A stretch of DNA of 64,000 nucleotides from Hydra vulgaris (lineage: Eukaryota > Cnidaria > Hydrozoa > Anthoathecata > Hydridae), in the NCBI RefSeq assembly GCF_038396675.1, contig NC_088931.1, positions 6,790,001 through 6,854,000 on the forward strand, given 5' to 3'. Shown piece by piece: positions 23,731 through 36,180 of the stretch (positions within the stretch are counted from its first letter, which is position 1; the number at the start of each line of letters is the position of its first letter). The position numbers and the translations under genes were made by a program. The notes under the pieces were generated by a model, which was not told where the DNA came from, ran no database searches, and was given only the letters and a program-made list of their open reading frames with translations.

Positions 23731-25345
23731 TTATTGAATTAAGTTAAGTGATTTTTTTCTGCTTTTCTTCCCCGCAAACTCTGCAATCACATCGCTGAAA
23801 TCCAAAGTTTCTAATAATTTTGACTCAATAGTTAATCTTGCTATATTACTTAAACGACTAGGGACCATTGTTGATCGGTGCATGTTCTTAACTTTTTTAA
23901 GAGTAGAGAATGATCTCTCAGCCTCGCAATTTGTTATGGGAATAGTTAGAAACAAGTGATATGCTACATAAACATTTGGAAATACATCAATAATATCGGT
24001 TTCAACAATCCAATTTAAAACATGCAGAGGACTCAATGTGTTTTCAGTCTCAGATTTATCTTTTTTATGCGAAAAAAAAACCCGGAGGCTGCAACTTTAA
24101 TAATGTTACAAATTGTTCTATTTCAAATATAAAACTATCTTCTAAATCATTTGAGTACACTTCTACAATTTTTTTCGCGCTAACTTGCAATTCCATGGTA
24201 CTAATAGTTAACAGCTTCGATAGAAATCCAAATAACTTATTTACGTGGTTGTAACCATCACTTCTTATAGTTAATTGTGTCACAAGCTTGTCAGTAATGA
24301 CAAAAAATGTATTCACTCGAAACTTGTCGATTACACTTAAAGAATCAACTTGGTTTTCTACGTTGCTCAATTTTTTAATTACCTTTCTTTTGTTCTTATC
24401 CGAATAGTCTTTTTCAATAAACGAGCTAAATTTTTTTGATTCATTCTCAAATCTCGTAAAGTCGTTTCGTAAGTTTTTTACAAAGTCAATTAGTGAAAGT
24501 AACATACTGCTTGCTGTATGCAAATCTAATTCAACTTTTTGAAGAAATTTGCTAACTGCATTAAACCTTTTAAGAATGTGATGCCAAAGTACAGCCATGA
24601 ATGCAAACTCTAGCTTAATGATCTTATTTATCAGATTATCAGATTTTTCTTCTGTATCCTCAGTTATATGACATAGCGCTGCATGAATCCTATCAAAATT
24701 TTCTACTAAACTATTTGAAGCATCTGACCTACATGACCATCGTGTATCTGATAGGCGTTTGAGTGTAACATGATTTCCTTTCAATAAATCCCATCTATGT
24801 GTTGAAGCTACAAAAAATGAATACAAACTCTGGAGAACGCCAAAATAGTTGATAGAATTGATGCACTCACTGACATTACACTGCCCTACTAAATTTAAAG
24901 AATGTCCAGCGCAGGGGATATAAAAAGCTAATTCACTCCGCTCTTTTAAATGTGCTTGTAATCCAGAATATTTACCAGACATATTGCTTGCATTATGGTA
25001 TGCCTGTCCCCGATAATTGGTTATATCAATATCATATCTTTCCAGTAGATCTAAAATGTCAGTAATCAAAGATTTACCGTCGTGGATTTTAATTTGTAGA
25101 AAACAAAAAAATCGTTCATATACGTGGTCATTTAGATAATAACGAAATATCACAGAAAGTTGATCCACGTGAGAAATATCAGGAGTCGAATCTACGACAA
25201 TTCCCCAGTATTTTGCTTTTTTTATTTCGGTAATAATGTGCGTTAAAACCTTTTGAGACATAATATCAATTAGCTCTTTACAAATAGTTTTAGACAAATA
25301 ATTTACATTACCTTTGCCTTTATTTGCAAAAGTGTCAATGTGTTG
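23731..25345 (-). pseudogene. hAT transposase (ZMYM/TTF-type), N-terminally truncated
   Basis: The reading starts around 25345 with HIDTFANKGKGN, then NYLSKTICKELIDIMSQKVL. It continues with the RNase H-like core: YWGIVVDSTPDISHVDQLSV (first Asp), NYRGQAYHNASNMSGKYSGL (second block) and AFYIPCAGHSLNLVG, then HRWDLL and LSDTRWSCRSDAS. After a frameshift in an A run at about 24050-24065 the C-terminal dimerisation region reads NCEAERSFSTLKKVKNMHRS. This is the order of hAT transposases related to ZMYM-type and TTF-type zinc-finger proteins. The N-terminal zinc finger is missing: at about 25350 the sequence switches to an unrelated gene. No clear termini or target duplication were found. Confidence 0.88.
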
Positions 25346-25351
25346 CTTCTT

Positions 25352-27060
25352 TCAATCTTTTTTTTGCTTATTTTCAGTTTTAAAGTAACATGGTTTTGGA
25401 AATGATAATATTGCAGCAGCAATTTTTTTCTTTTCTTCGAGTGCAACACCATCATCCAGCAAGGCTAAAGGAATCAGAGTTGAGTCAAGATACCTTGTAT
25501 GTTTAAATAAAGAATTCAACACAGCATCAACAGCAAATGGTTCTGCACATACAGCTTTATACTGATGCATTTGATGAATAGCAGTTACATCCATAAAAGG
25601 TGCTTTGATGGTATCATTTGATTGCAGGTACCACTTTGCATAAAAACAAGCTATAAATTCAGTTATTACCTTAATATGTTCTCTATTTTTTTGAATAAAA
25701 TCAATTTGAGTTGAAAGAATTTGCATTTTTAAATGATATATAGATTTCCCAAGAAATCTTGCATGATGAACCGCTCCATTTTTTCGAATTTTAATGATAG
25801 AAGGAGAAAGATAGCTGTCCACTAGCTCTGCAAGTCTTTTTCTATTTTCCCTTACAATATTATTTCTCAATAAGTAAGATCTACAATACTCAAGAGATTT
25901 TCTAGCAGCTTTTTCAACAACAGTTCCCTTAATTTCTTCCCAACCAAATTTTACTAACATAGATGAGTTGTACTCAAAATTAGGCTGCTCAAACAGGTTT
26001 TTGAAATGTTTAAACAAAGGGTTAACGGGGGCCGTAGTTTTTTCATTTGTTATAGCCTCACAAAAGTGTGTGATTCTCAGCTCAGAAACATGTCTGCAAG
26101 CTAAAAGAATTAGATATTTATTTAACTCAGTAGTTATTCTTATTATAGATCCTTTATGCATTCCTGTATTGCTTGATGTGTTATCAAAACAATGTAATCC
26201 AATCTTTAATTCATGATTGTACTCTTTTAGGACTTTCATTACACCATTGTACTGATCTTATCCAGATGAAGAAAGTAATGGCGTAACTCCGAGAAGATGG
26301 GACTTGTTATCAATAGTTGCCAGAACAACAAGTCTATCATGCTTTAATTTTTTTCCATTATTAATTTCAAAACCGTCTTTCCGTCAAAATGTATAATGCA
26401 TGGGTAGGGAGAAGCTTGGATGCTAAGTTCGACATCTTCTTTAGCAATAACTGCCATTTCATGAGCTGTTTGTTTCATCTTTCTAGATGCTGTTGACATT
26501 ATAAAATAAAAATTAATGTACCCAAAATACAAACCAATGAAAAATTGGAGAAGAGTGAGCAATGAGAGTTTTATACGATGAAGAACACAACTTTCTGTTG
26601 TGTTCTTCATCGTATAAAAAATCTAGGTCCTCTTTCCTATCTAGGTCTGATCATTCTTGTCCTTCTTTATCCAGTTTTGTAAGTCAGCTATTCCTGCCCA
26701 AAAGATTTTTCCCAGCTCCTTTCTATAGTCTTGTTGCTTTTTTAATTCTAAAGGCGACCTCCTGTGCATTTTTTTTTTTCAAATTCAAATATTTTTTGTT
26801 CAACTTATTCAACTTTTGTATCAAGTTATTATCTGATTGAAAAGGGAATTCAGCTTTAAGCCAGGGACCCTTGATTTTGCTTAGAATACACCTGCAATGT
26901 AGTTCAACATATCTTTCGTATTTTCTACCTTTTTTACCGAGCATACAATTATGATTGACTTTTTTGATGTTTTAGAAAGCGTCGACTTATTAAAAGTTAT
27001 GTGTTGTAAAATATCTAATCCAGTTGGCAGTTGATCAACTAAAGTTAATAACAAAAATAT
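25352..27060 (-). pseudogene. Transposase-like gene of unassigned family
   Basis: Minus-strand blocks in order: LVDQLPTGLDILQHITF (about 27040), WLKAEFPFQSD, MKQTAHEMAVIAKEDVELS, YPCIIHFDGKTV, then after a frameshift HDRLVVLATIDNKSHLLGV, a stop at about 26260, and the open stretch 26239-25352 with HCFDNTSSNTGMHKGSI and LILLACRHVSEL, ending FKTENKQKKD-stop. Two Asp-containing strands (HFDGK and CFDNTSSNTG) followed by ACRH suggest an RNase H-like catalytic fold. I recall multicopy arthropod and cnidarian hypothetical proteins with CFDTTSSNTG...LACRHH blocks but know no accepted name. Two or more frameshifts and one stop mean the copy is dead. The truncated hAT abuts its 3' end. Confidence 0.65.
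26569..26619. repeat. Perfect hairpin, 23-bp arms, 5-nt loop
   Basis: Arms 26569-26591 and 26597-26619 (TTTTATACGATGAAGAACAC...). Lies inside the unassigned transposase-like coding region. Confidence 0.9.
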
Positions 27061-27221
27061 TCAGGTTGAGTTTGCTCTTGTACAACGTGAAATCTTATAG
27101 TCATAAGATTTCACATTATAAACTATAATCTTATATCCTAAACTAGATATTTAAAATTAAAAAAAGCTCAAAACAAATTTGTTACTTGGTATTGCTGGTT
27201 TCACTTTCTCTATAATAAAAT

Positions 27222-29939
27222 TAGGGATGGCAAAAATCCCGGAAATTCTCAATCCCGGGATTTCGGGATTACAAATTTGTCCCCGGGAAATCCCGGGAAA
27301 TCCCGGGATTGAATGAAAAACTTACAATCATAGAAGATAAAGCCTGCGAAGAACTTTTAATTATCAAACACTATTATATGATTAATTTAACTGATGAAGT
27401 AAAGTAATTTAAACTATAAATAACACCTTTAAACGATAACACAAAATAACAATGTTTAAAAATAATATAAGTATACATTAATATATAAGAGTTATAATTC
27501 GTTTTGAAAGCTCCACCTTAAAAAACTCAAAGCGTCCATCATTTCATCGTTTAATCGTGTTCGATTTTTAGAGCATAAAAACCCAGCGGCTGAGAATGCT
27601 CGTTCAGACTCTACACTTGTTGGTCGTATAGATAGAATATAGTTATGCACCTTTTGAAGGTGATCACCTCTTGTGCCACCACTTTCAAATAAAAACATTT
27701 CTTTTTCAATCTTAGAAGTTATACTTTCTACCCTTATAGTTGTTGTTCGTATAGCTATCAATCCTTTTTCCATAACTTCGTTTAATTGTTCACTAATTGT
27801 TTTGACTTTCTTATCACCTTCGTCGCTTCTTAAAACCTGGTTTAGCTGAACATCACAACTGCTGTCTGCTGCTGATGCTATATCTGCGGGATGAAAACGC
27901 TTTATCATGCTTACTATAATCTTTTTATTTTGATTACTTGTATTTGGTACAAAAACATCTGTGATTTTCGTTGATGTAACCTGGCCATTATGAAGATAAT
28001 AAACTAAGCTACTTAATGGTGTTCTCCTCTCTTTAATTCGGTGACTCAAAGCAGCATACAGTTTATTCCCGATTTCAGATTTTTGTTGTTTTATTTTGGT
28101 CAACATAAACTCTAATGCAATGTCAGCTGTAATTAAAGTTGCGTCTCGTCGACAAAGTGCTTCCACAGTGGCTTTAACAGGAGTCAAAAGTGCTACTAAA
28201 TCAGAAACAATTTTATATTCATTTTCGTCCATCTTAATTGAATCGTCAATTTTAGAATCCAATTCTAAATCTAGAAATGCCTTTTTAACACAATATTTTA
28301 ATTTGTCAAATCTTTCAAGCATAAGCAATAAGCTGCTCCATCGGGTTTTACAATCTATAATCAAATGGATGACCTTTCCAAACTCAATTTTTACGTGCTT
28401 TTGTAAATAATTTTCATTTTTGGTTGGGGACCTTTTAAAGATTTTTACAATTTTCCTGACCTTTGTTATAACAGGTCCAAAAACTTGGTGTTTAATAGTA
28501 ACCTCAGAGGTTTCATTAAACAAAAATGAATTATTTGAATCTTGAATACAATCTTCCTCTTCAGAAGCATAGTCATTAATACAATCATTATCTTTTTCTT
28601 CATCACTGTGGTTCTCTAAACTTGCAAAGGTAGCGTGCTCATCATCTAAAATTTCATCGATTTCCAAGTAATTGGGGTCATTTTTATAAAGAACTGATAT
28701 TACTGCCAGCTGTAGAGCGTGGGCAAAGATAGTTGTTGATCACTTTCTATAATTTTTTTCAAGTTTCTTTATGACGCTTGCACCATCCGTGGTAATACCA
28801 ATGATATCGTCCTCAAGTTTTATTTTAAAATTGTTGAGTCTTTCGTTTAGAAGTGAAACGCACTTTTCTGCTGGCATAGATCCTAAAATGCGAATCAAAC
28901 CTAAATTCCAATAACTTTTCAACTCGTGTACGTTCACATTCATCTATCTGCAGTTTCCAAAAGAAGTCCACTCATCAAGCGTTAAGGAAAACTTGAAGCC
29001 TCTTGATATTTGATCAATTATTTCCTTTATAACTAGTTTTTTAACCTGTTCATAGTAGTCTAACACCATTTTTCGAATAGTGTTTCTTGATTTTGGGACA
29101 TTTTTAAAGCCTCGTGCAACTAACCCAGCTCGTATATCAGAAGAGTTGCAAATTGTATTAAATGATATACCATCTTTTGCTGCCATACGGGCAAATACTT
29201 CAGGTAGGCATTCATCTTTTTTCGATGTTGTTGGAAAATAACTTGTGATTTTCGGTTTTTTATTTTTCGGTTCTAATAATTCTTTTGAAGTTGAAGGTGT
29301 CGTGGATAAACTTGATTCCTGCGATGTTAATTTAATTTTATGTATGGAAAGTAAATGGGTATGAAGACCTTTCGTTGAACCACCAGCAATTTTTAATATT
29401 TTTTTGCATGTAATTACTTTGCATAAGGCTGTTTCATCTGCTCCTTATAAAAAATGTTTCCATATGAGATTTGTGCTGTTGAATTCAGCGTAGTTAGTCA
29501 TGATATTAGGCTAATTTCTATCTTATTGAAAAAAAAAAGTTATATTTTAAGCTATTTATTGACTAATTATCTTTATTCATAATTCAAAATGAACTTATGT
29601 GAAAACAATTATACTTCGAATTAATAAATAAAGTTTATTTAATATACCTTCCGTATTTGATAACTTTTAATGTCATAGAACTTGTGACAATCACGCCAAC
29701 GTTAAGAATTTAAAAAATAAAAGGAAAACATTGCATGGAGAATAAGCAGCTCAACAAATTTTATAGCGAAAATTTAGACATTTTAAATAAATAAATTAAG
29801 TTTAATCAATTTTTGTTTTTATTTATTGTTTATTACAATCCCGAAATCCCGGGAAAATTTAGAGACTAATCCCGGGATTTCGGGATCATGAATTTGTCTG
29901 TAATCCCGGGATTTCGGGATCCCGGGATTGCCATCCCTA
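27222..29939 (-). mobile_element. Complete hAT transposon with exact 8-bp target duplication
   Basis: Ends TAGGGATGGCAA on both sides (inverted), flanked by AATAAAAT at 27214-27221 and 29940-29947, an exact 8-bp duplication. Each end carries clustered copies of TCCCGGGATTTCGGGATT in both orientations within about 100 bp, the kind of subterminal repeats hAT transposases bind. The 2718-bp element holds one minus-strand transposase frame. Confidence 0.95.
27492..29501 (-). pseudogene. hAT transposase with BED-type zinc finger, three nonsense codons only
   Basis: From the ATG at 29499-29501 to the TAA at 27492 one single frame of 669 codons is kept, interrupted only by TAA at about 29447, TAG just before 28943, and TGA at 28740. 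The N-terminus holds a BED-like finger (W...F, LCKVITCKKIL, LHTHLLSIHK). Next come GISFNTICNSSDI and FKFSLTLDEWTS (first Asp region), then IIGITTDGASV (second Asp) and FAHALQLAV, then LIIDCKTRWSSLLLMLERF. The C-terminus has the dimerisation block IRPTSVESERAFSAAGF and RTRLNDEMMDALSFLR. No frameshift occurs, so it died recently or by few point changes. It moved the surrounding element. Confidence 0.93.
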
Positions 29940-29947
29940 AATAAAAT

Positions 29948-30827
29948 GTTGTTGTTTTTTTCGTTTTTATATTTCGCTTTTCATTGCCACTTTTTAATAG
30001 TTTTTTACTTTTATTTGCACTTAAAACTTTCATTTTTTGTGACTCTCCTTTGTTTTCGATTAATCTGTCCATTATAATTTTTAAAACTATTTTAAAAGAA
30101 ATGATATTCACTAATTTCAAAACATGAGATGAAACTTTAATGTTTACTGCAGAATTTTGCAACATACATTAATGTTAATTTACAATTGTCAGTTTTTTCT
30201 TTTTACAACTTTTAGGCAGGCAGTAAAACTGTTTATTAAGTGAGAACAAAAGAAAAATGCAAACAATGTACACAAATCAAATAACAAAAGAACCAATAAT
30301 AATTAATAAACCAAACAATGTGAATATAAACAAATAAAATAACTACAAATTATTGCGCATTCTTAATTTAAATGCGCATATTTTCGTTTTTTTGCACAAA
30401 ATCGTTTTCAATTTAAAGAACTATTAAGAAAAATCACGGATACGCATCAATTTTAAAAAAAAAGTATAGACTATTATAAGCACATTAAAAAAAAAAAAAA
30501 TTTAAAATATTAAGATTTACCTTGTGCTCAAAGCCTTGCGACGTTTCGATGCTTAAGCACAAGGTAAATCTCAATATTTTTGATTTTTTTTTTTTTGTAA
30601 TCGTATTTTTTTTTATATTTGCTCCAAATTTAGCTTGTTGTGTATTCGCGTTTTCGAAATTTTATTTTTTTGAACACCCCTAGTATATAAGTTAAGAAAA
30701 CAATTTATAATTTTTTTTAAGTAAAAAATAAACTTAATACCAAATTAACTAAAATAATTGACTTATTGCAAAACTAATTATTGAAGATTGTATTGTCATC
30801 AAGCAAGAGTATGTATGCAAAATTTGA
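29948..30827. other. AT-rich stretch with an inverted repeat
   Basis: Inverted arms at about 30507-30535 and 30551-30579 (AATATTAAGATTTACCTTGTGC...) around GCCTTGCGACGTTTCGAT. No coding signal. Confidence 0.6.
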
Positions 30828-31306
30828 AGAAAATCTATTATCAGGAAATGACTAAAAATTGATCGAAAACAATTTGTAAGTATTAATGGTTTCAATTCTA
30901 GTAATAAATCAGTTTTGTGTAGTGTTCCTCAGGGTTCTGTTCTAGGTCCTCTTTTATTTTTAATCTACGTTAACGACCTAATCAACTATGTTCACTTCTC
31001 TTCAGCTCATCTGTTTGCTGATGATACAAATCTCTTGCACATCAACAAATCGTATCATTCTTTATGTAAAAATGTTAATTCGGATCTAAAAGGTATATAT
31101 CACTGGTTAAATGCTAACCTAATACGTCTCAACACAGAAAAAACTGAACTAATTTTTTTTTTTATCTCCGAGAAAAAAATATTTCTTTAAAATGTTGAAA
31201 TCAAAATCAAAATTAATAATAAACAGCTATATCCTTCAAGAGTTATTAAATATCTTGGTGTATTTATTGATTGCATTATTTCATGAAACTTTCATATTAA
31301 TGAACT
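30828..31306 (+). pseudogene. Non-LTR reverse transcriptase, left part (split by a hAT insertion)
   Basis: DRKQFVSINGFNSSNK then LCSVPQGSVLGPLLFLIYVN (motif B) and AHLFADDTNLLHI (FADD catalytic box), LNANLIRLNTEKTELI, and after a frameshift VIKYLGVFIDCIIS and FHINEL. Coding stops at exactly the 8-bp AATGAACT that flanks the inserted hAT, and resumes at 36368. The upstream half of the RT and the endonuclease are absent. Confidence 0.9.
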
Positions 31307-31427
31307 CAGGGGCGTCGCTTTAGGGGTAGAAGGCGGAGTCTCCCCCCTTTCCCCTCAGAATCTTAGAAAGAGAAAAGGGGTAGTAGTAACAGTATCGAAA
31401 ACAGCCAAACTGATTAATCTCGAAAAG

Positions 31428-31715
31428 GGACTTTCCGGAATAACATTGAAATAGAAAATAACATTGAAATTGTAAAAAAAGGAATTGTATCGAAAATCCG
31501 AAAAACAGAATAATCTCGAAATAGCTCAAAGGAGAATAATATCGAAAAGGGACTTACCGGAATAACATCGAAGTTGTGAAAAAAGGAATAATATGGAAAA
31601 AGTACTTTCAAGAATAATATCGAAATTGTGAAAAAAGGAGTAAAATCAAAAAGAGACTTTCCGGAATAATATCAAAATTGTGAAAAAAGAAATAGGATCG
31701 AAAATTCCAAAAGCA
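31428..31715. repeat. Diverged 50-odd-bp tandem repeats near the hAT left end
   Basis: Copies of 'gactttccggaataatatcg' followed by 'aaattgtgaaaaaaggaa' start at about 31428, 31549, 31602 and 31655. Minus-strand Phe/Tyr-rich frames through them are not genes. Confidence 0.8.
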
Positions 31716-32039
31716 GAATAAACAGAAGGTCAGTATTTTGCGGTTTTGAATTAAAGTGTAGTAATTATACTGTATAATGTATGATTTATACAATATAAAC
31801 TAAAAGTTCTATTAGTAGAACAAAAAATGTTGAATGTTGTGTTGTTGGCTATTTATAAAACGATTTAAAACAAGATATTTTGATTTTATTTACATTTAAT
31901 GTCAACAAACCATAAAAAAGTTACAAAACTTTTAGTCAAAATCAATAAAGATTTACGAACCATAAAAAGTTTAAAGGATAAAGTTATTTGTAAATATGCA
32001 AAACTATATGCCAACTAAGTCATCTGTTATATGTGCAAA

Positions 32040-32180
32040 AAAAATTTCAAGAAAAAAATACTTTAAAACAAGGAGAGCAGGATAAAAAATCCTGCCTAAT
32101 AAAACAATTAAAAAAGCTAATTAAAAAATCCTGATTAATAAAACAAGAAGGGCATGCTAAGATCCTTTTTAATAAAAGAT
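32040..32180. repeat. Short imperfect direct repeats
   Basis: 'aaaaaatcctg' followed by 'taataaaacaa' occurs twice, and a third partial copy follows. Part of the hAT interior, no gene seen. Confidence 0.5.
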
Positions 32181-32618
32181 TATAAACAATACCCACTCTA
32201 CCTTCAAATACCATGGAAAAATTACTATAGCATGTAATCATCTAGTCATTCTGTTCCAGAATGTTTAACATTGTAAATACTAAAAAAATATTGAGCACAC
32301 AATTTTAAATACAATGCTGGTATGGTATGTAGCTACCAAATGTTAAAAATTAATTATCATATTGTATACCAGGAGTTATTGAGTTTATTATACAAGTTGC
32401 TGAGAGCTTAAATGAAAATATTTTAAAAGTTGTCTATTATCTTTATATAACGTTTTGTTATAGTTATAAAAATTCCCTACATATTTATGTTGGAACACTT
32501 TCCTACTTACAAAGTCATGCAGAATCTGTTTGGTTTGGTTTGGTTTTTGAAGAACTTAAAAAAAATAAAGAAAAAATTAGAAAATACTGATAAATATGCA
32601 TTATTTTAGTGTTATAGG

Positions 32619-33495
32619 GGAAAGGCGCCTATAATGGCATACCAGTCATATTTCCATTAAAATTGGTTTTGGTAAAAAAATGATTAGACCTACATGACTA
32701 TACTGACTTTACATTAGTTTTAGTGAAAAAACGTCCCTTGTGCACAAGTATTGTTTTTATAATCAACAAAAGTCGGTTTTGGAATGTGCTGTTGTAGTTT
32801 TATTTCCTTCATATATTTAAGTTTGTGATTTTACTATTAACTGTGCAGAAATGAAATTTTCATGCATTTTATATTCAAAGTTTGTGCATTTAATGGAGTA
32901 GTTACTTTAATTTTATCTTTTGAACAAAGCAGACACAGCTTGTTTTAATGAAAATGATGACTTTTACCCATGATGGCATACTGACGAGTTAGGGGTGTTG
33001 AAATATTGACGAGTTGGGAAAACCTTTTTTTTTATAAGAAAAACTTATTTTTAAGTAAAGTTAAAAGAAAGCGATGCTCCAAAATTTTTTTTGGTCCAAA
33101 AAATACGTAAAACGCAATATATCATATGCGCATGCGCAAAATTTTACAATGCTGGTGTGTAGCATGAAATGGTAAATTAGGATGGTTTCGAGTAATTTCT
33201 GGGTTTTCTGAGGGAAGACTCTAAGGTTAAATGAAATTATTAAGTTACCCTCGATCCTAACTAGCCCCATCCTCCCCTATGCCATCATAGGAGCAGTGGT
33301 TGCCTATGATGGCATACTTGTGCTTTTTTTTACAATAAGAATAACTTATAAAAAAAATAAAACTGATGAACTCCCATAGTAATTATTGTTCTAGATGTAA
33401 CAAGGAATGTATCCATATCAAAACTTTTATTATTGGTCTTCAGGATACTGAATAATGAAGCTTCAAAGTTAAGTATACCATCATAGGCGCCTTTC
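32619..33495. mobile_element. MITE nested in the hAT, ends GGAAAGGCGCCTAT
   Basis: The left end GGAAAGGCGCCTATAATGGCAT is matched by the inverted right end (GGAAAGGCGCCTATGATGGTAT). The terminal motif TGATGGCATAC recurs inside at about 32973 and 33308, and inverted at about 33281. No coding and no clear target duplication. Confidence 0.75.
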
Positions 33496-35159
33496 CATTA
33501 CTTCTATACAATTATTCAAAGCATACATTATATCACCATTAAAAATTATTTGGAAAGATTTTCCATTCCTTTATTTATTGAAAACACATTCTGATAATAT
33601 TGACGCAATAGAATATGCAAAATTATTACTCAATATTGGCCCAAAATGTTGCAAGATAAATGTTTAATATTTGATGAAATGTATTTACAGAATTATACAG
33701 AATACTCTGAACTTTGAACTAAAAAAAACTTGTCTAAACTTTTCAAAAATGGTATACAATAGAAAATTGTTAAGAACATTCATTAAATAATAGAAACATT
33801 CCGTACATATAAAAAACTGCTTTAGTTATAAAAATTGATAGTAATTGATTGAGAAATGAAACCATTGAAACTGTGAATATTTTTAAAACAGTGCTTTTGG
33901 TGTGCAAACATATATTATATTGATAAGTTCTCTAATGACATTTGGGAATATTGAGTTTCTTAAAAGTTTCAAATTTTAAATCGAATTGAATTTCATTGCA
34001 CGTGCAAATTAAACTGTTTATTGTGCGTGCAAATTAAACTGTACATTTAAACTGCTGTTCTCCATTGTAGATAATGCCAACTTCGGGTAAAGTTGATGCG
34101 ATATTTAGGTGAAAAGTTTGGAAATATTCATCGAACTCTTAAATAAGTTTCTTATTAAAAAGTGACTTAGTATTAAAAGTTTCTTAAGATTTTCTCCTTG
34201 TACTAGTTTTTTATAAAAAAAAAAAAAAAGTGTGATCAGAAAATCACATTTTCGATGTTAATCATTAAAATGAGTTTTCGATCTTATTCCGATTTTATTG
34301 ATTTCGATATTGCTCTGCATTTGTGAATCTCGATACAAAAAATTTTCGATATTAATCTGAAAATCATATTTTCGATCTTAATCATTAAAATGGGTTTCGG
34401 TCAGTTATTTTTTGATATTAATCATTTTTTCGATCAGTTAATTTTGCTTTCCTATTCTGCTTTCCCAGAGAAAAGTTGAGAACTTCCTTGCCACGAGTTG
34501 GGATAATTAGAAAATTGGTAATAAAATGAAAAAATGTTTTCTAATTAAATAAAATTAAAAAGTTTGCGAAACTCCATCAAAGATGGATTTTTTTTTTTAC
34601 TTGGAGAAACAATAAACTTTACGTTTATTAAACGGCTTAAGGCTGTTTTCCACAAAACGAAATTTATCGCGAACTTTTTCTTCGCGACGAGACGCCGTTT
34701 TGATTTCCACTTTTTTTTTTTCGCGCTACTTTTTTTCGTTATCAACAATATGGCAGCAACAAGTTTCCGTTTGTTGTACGTTTACGTTTGTATATTTAAA
34801 TAAAAGCAGTTATTACTTTTTTGCATACTTTCTACTTTGAAACATGTAACAATTTATTTCCATGCAATAATTTTAACGTTTCTGTATTTGTAAGATATGG
34901 TATCATTTAAAATGATGTGATTCATTTATTAATATAACAATTTAATATAAAGCTTTTTATAAGAAAACAAATGCTGAACTCTGATATAAACACTTTGCGC
35001 CTATTATTACTTCCAGTTTTCAGTATACTAAAGTAAGATCGGAATTAGGTTTGTAGGATAAGGCCTAATATGAATTAGAATATATATAAGGTAATTATTC
35101 TTATTCTATTATCATAAGAGTGAAAACTTTTATAAACATTAATTCATTTAAAAATAGTA
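33496..35159. other. hAT interior, mostly unrecognised, with TTTCGAT repeats
   Basis: At 34232-34440 the motif TTTCGATNTTAATC recurs about six times, including two long copies of 'aaaatcatattttcgatctt' then 'aatcattaaaatg'. It mirrors the TATCGAAA units near the left end in inverted sense. A CGCGA-rich stretch lies at about 34660-34730. No confident gene. Confidence 0.55.
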
Positions 35160-36180
35160 TCTGCGTTTGTCTGCTATCTTTTTCTCAAGGGTATTAGAAA
35201 GAAGGGAAAAACTGAAGATGCTTGGATAAATGTTGGGGTAAGATCTTGGTCCAAGATAAAAAGTTATGGGAAAGACAAACTTGGGAAGCTTTAGACGCAC
35301 TTTACCTCTCAAGCACATAAAGTTGCATTAGATACACTTTGTCTTTTTCTTATGATTAAACGGACATATAGATCACCTTATTGATTGATCCAAGAGACAA
35401 GAGGTGTAGAATAGAAAAACGGTCAAAATTCTTGTCGATACAAGCTTGCGTAAACGGAGTCTGACAGTGCTCACCAAGGTAACTTTGTTTCAGTAGTGAA
35501 TCTTATCACTCGCCACAATCTCATGCTAAAGTCTGGATTAAAGATAGAGCCATTCGTCCATATAGAGTTACATACACGAGTCGATAATCTCTAAATGAAA
35601 TAATTAGTTTAATTGCAACTGAATTGAAAAGTCAGATCATTGATGAAATTAACAGCTCCAATATTATTTCTGTGATAGCCGACATTACTTCTAATATGTC
35701 ACAAAAGGATATAATGAGCATAGTTGTGAGAACAGCCAGTGAAAACGGTGAGATTCGGGAAAGGCTTTTGAAATCAGTCGAATGCACTGATAAGTCTGGA
35801 AAAGGAATGGCTGAGCTAATTTTATCTTCTTTACATAAAGAAGGTATTAACGCATAAAAGATAACCTTGCAGTCATATGACTATGCGAGTTTATTGTCTG
35901 GACATTTTAAGGGAGTATAAAAGCATATAACAGAAAAATTTGGCCATAATGTGTCCTACATACCTTGCCAAGAATACAGAACAAACACTGCTCTTGAACA
36001 TGCTTGCAATGTTAATACTTTAAAACGAGAATTGTTCAATATCTTCGAACAGCTGCATGTTTTTTTCACATCAAGTACGAAAAGATTTAGTTTTTTAAAG
36101 GTAAAAACTTGACGACATTGACAATGCAATACAGCTTGTAAACCTGTCTAGAATAAGATGGACCGCACGAGCAAATTCTA
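35160..36180 (+). pseudogene. hAT transposase (ZMYM/TTF-type) relic
   Basis: Plus-strand blocks: DAWINVGVRSWSKIKSYGKD and THFTSQAHKVALDTL (TTF-type zinc-finger region with its terminal His), then NFVSVVNLITRHNLMLKSG. The open stretch 35624-35857 has NIISVIADITSNMSQKDIMS (core strand) and MAELILSSLHKEGINA, then a stop, TLQSYDYASLLSGHFKGV, VSYIPCQEY and FEQLHVFFTSSTKRFSFLK. The order parallels the better copy at 23731-25345, but it is far more decayed and lacks the C-terminal dimerisation block. It is presumably the enzyme of the surrounding 5-kb element. Confidence 0.78.

Noticed and set aside
29866-30165. 99-aa minus-strand frame
   Set aside because: It runs through the hAT terminal CCCGGGATT repeats and has no domain.
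31320-31793. Phe/Tyr-rich minus-strand small proteins
   Set aside because: Translations of the diverged tandem repeats at the hAT left end.
34545-34803. Overlapping Lys-rich (minus) and Phe-rich (plus) frames
   Set aside because: Complementary readings of A/T runs with no conserved block.
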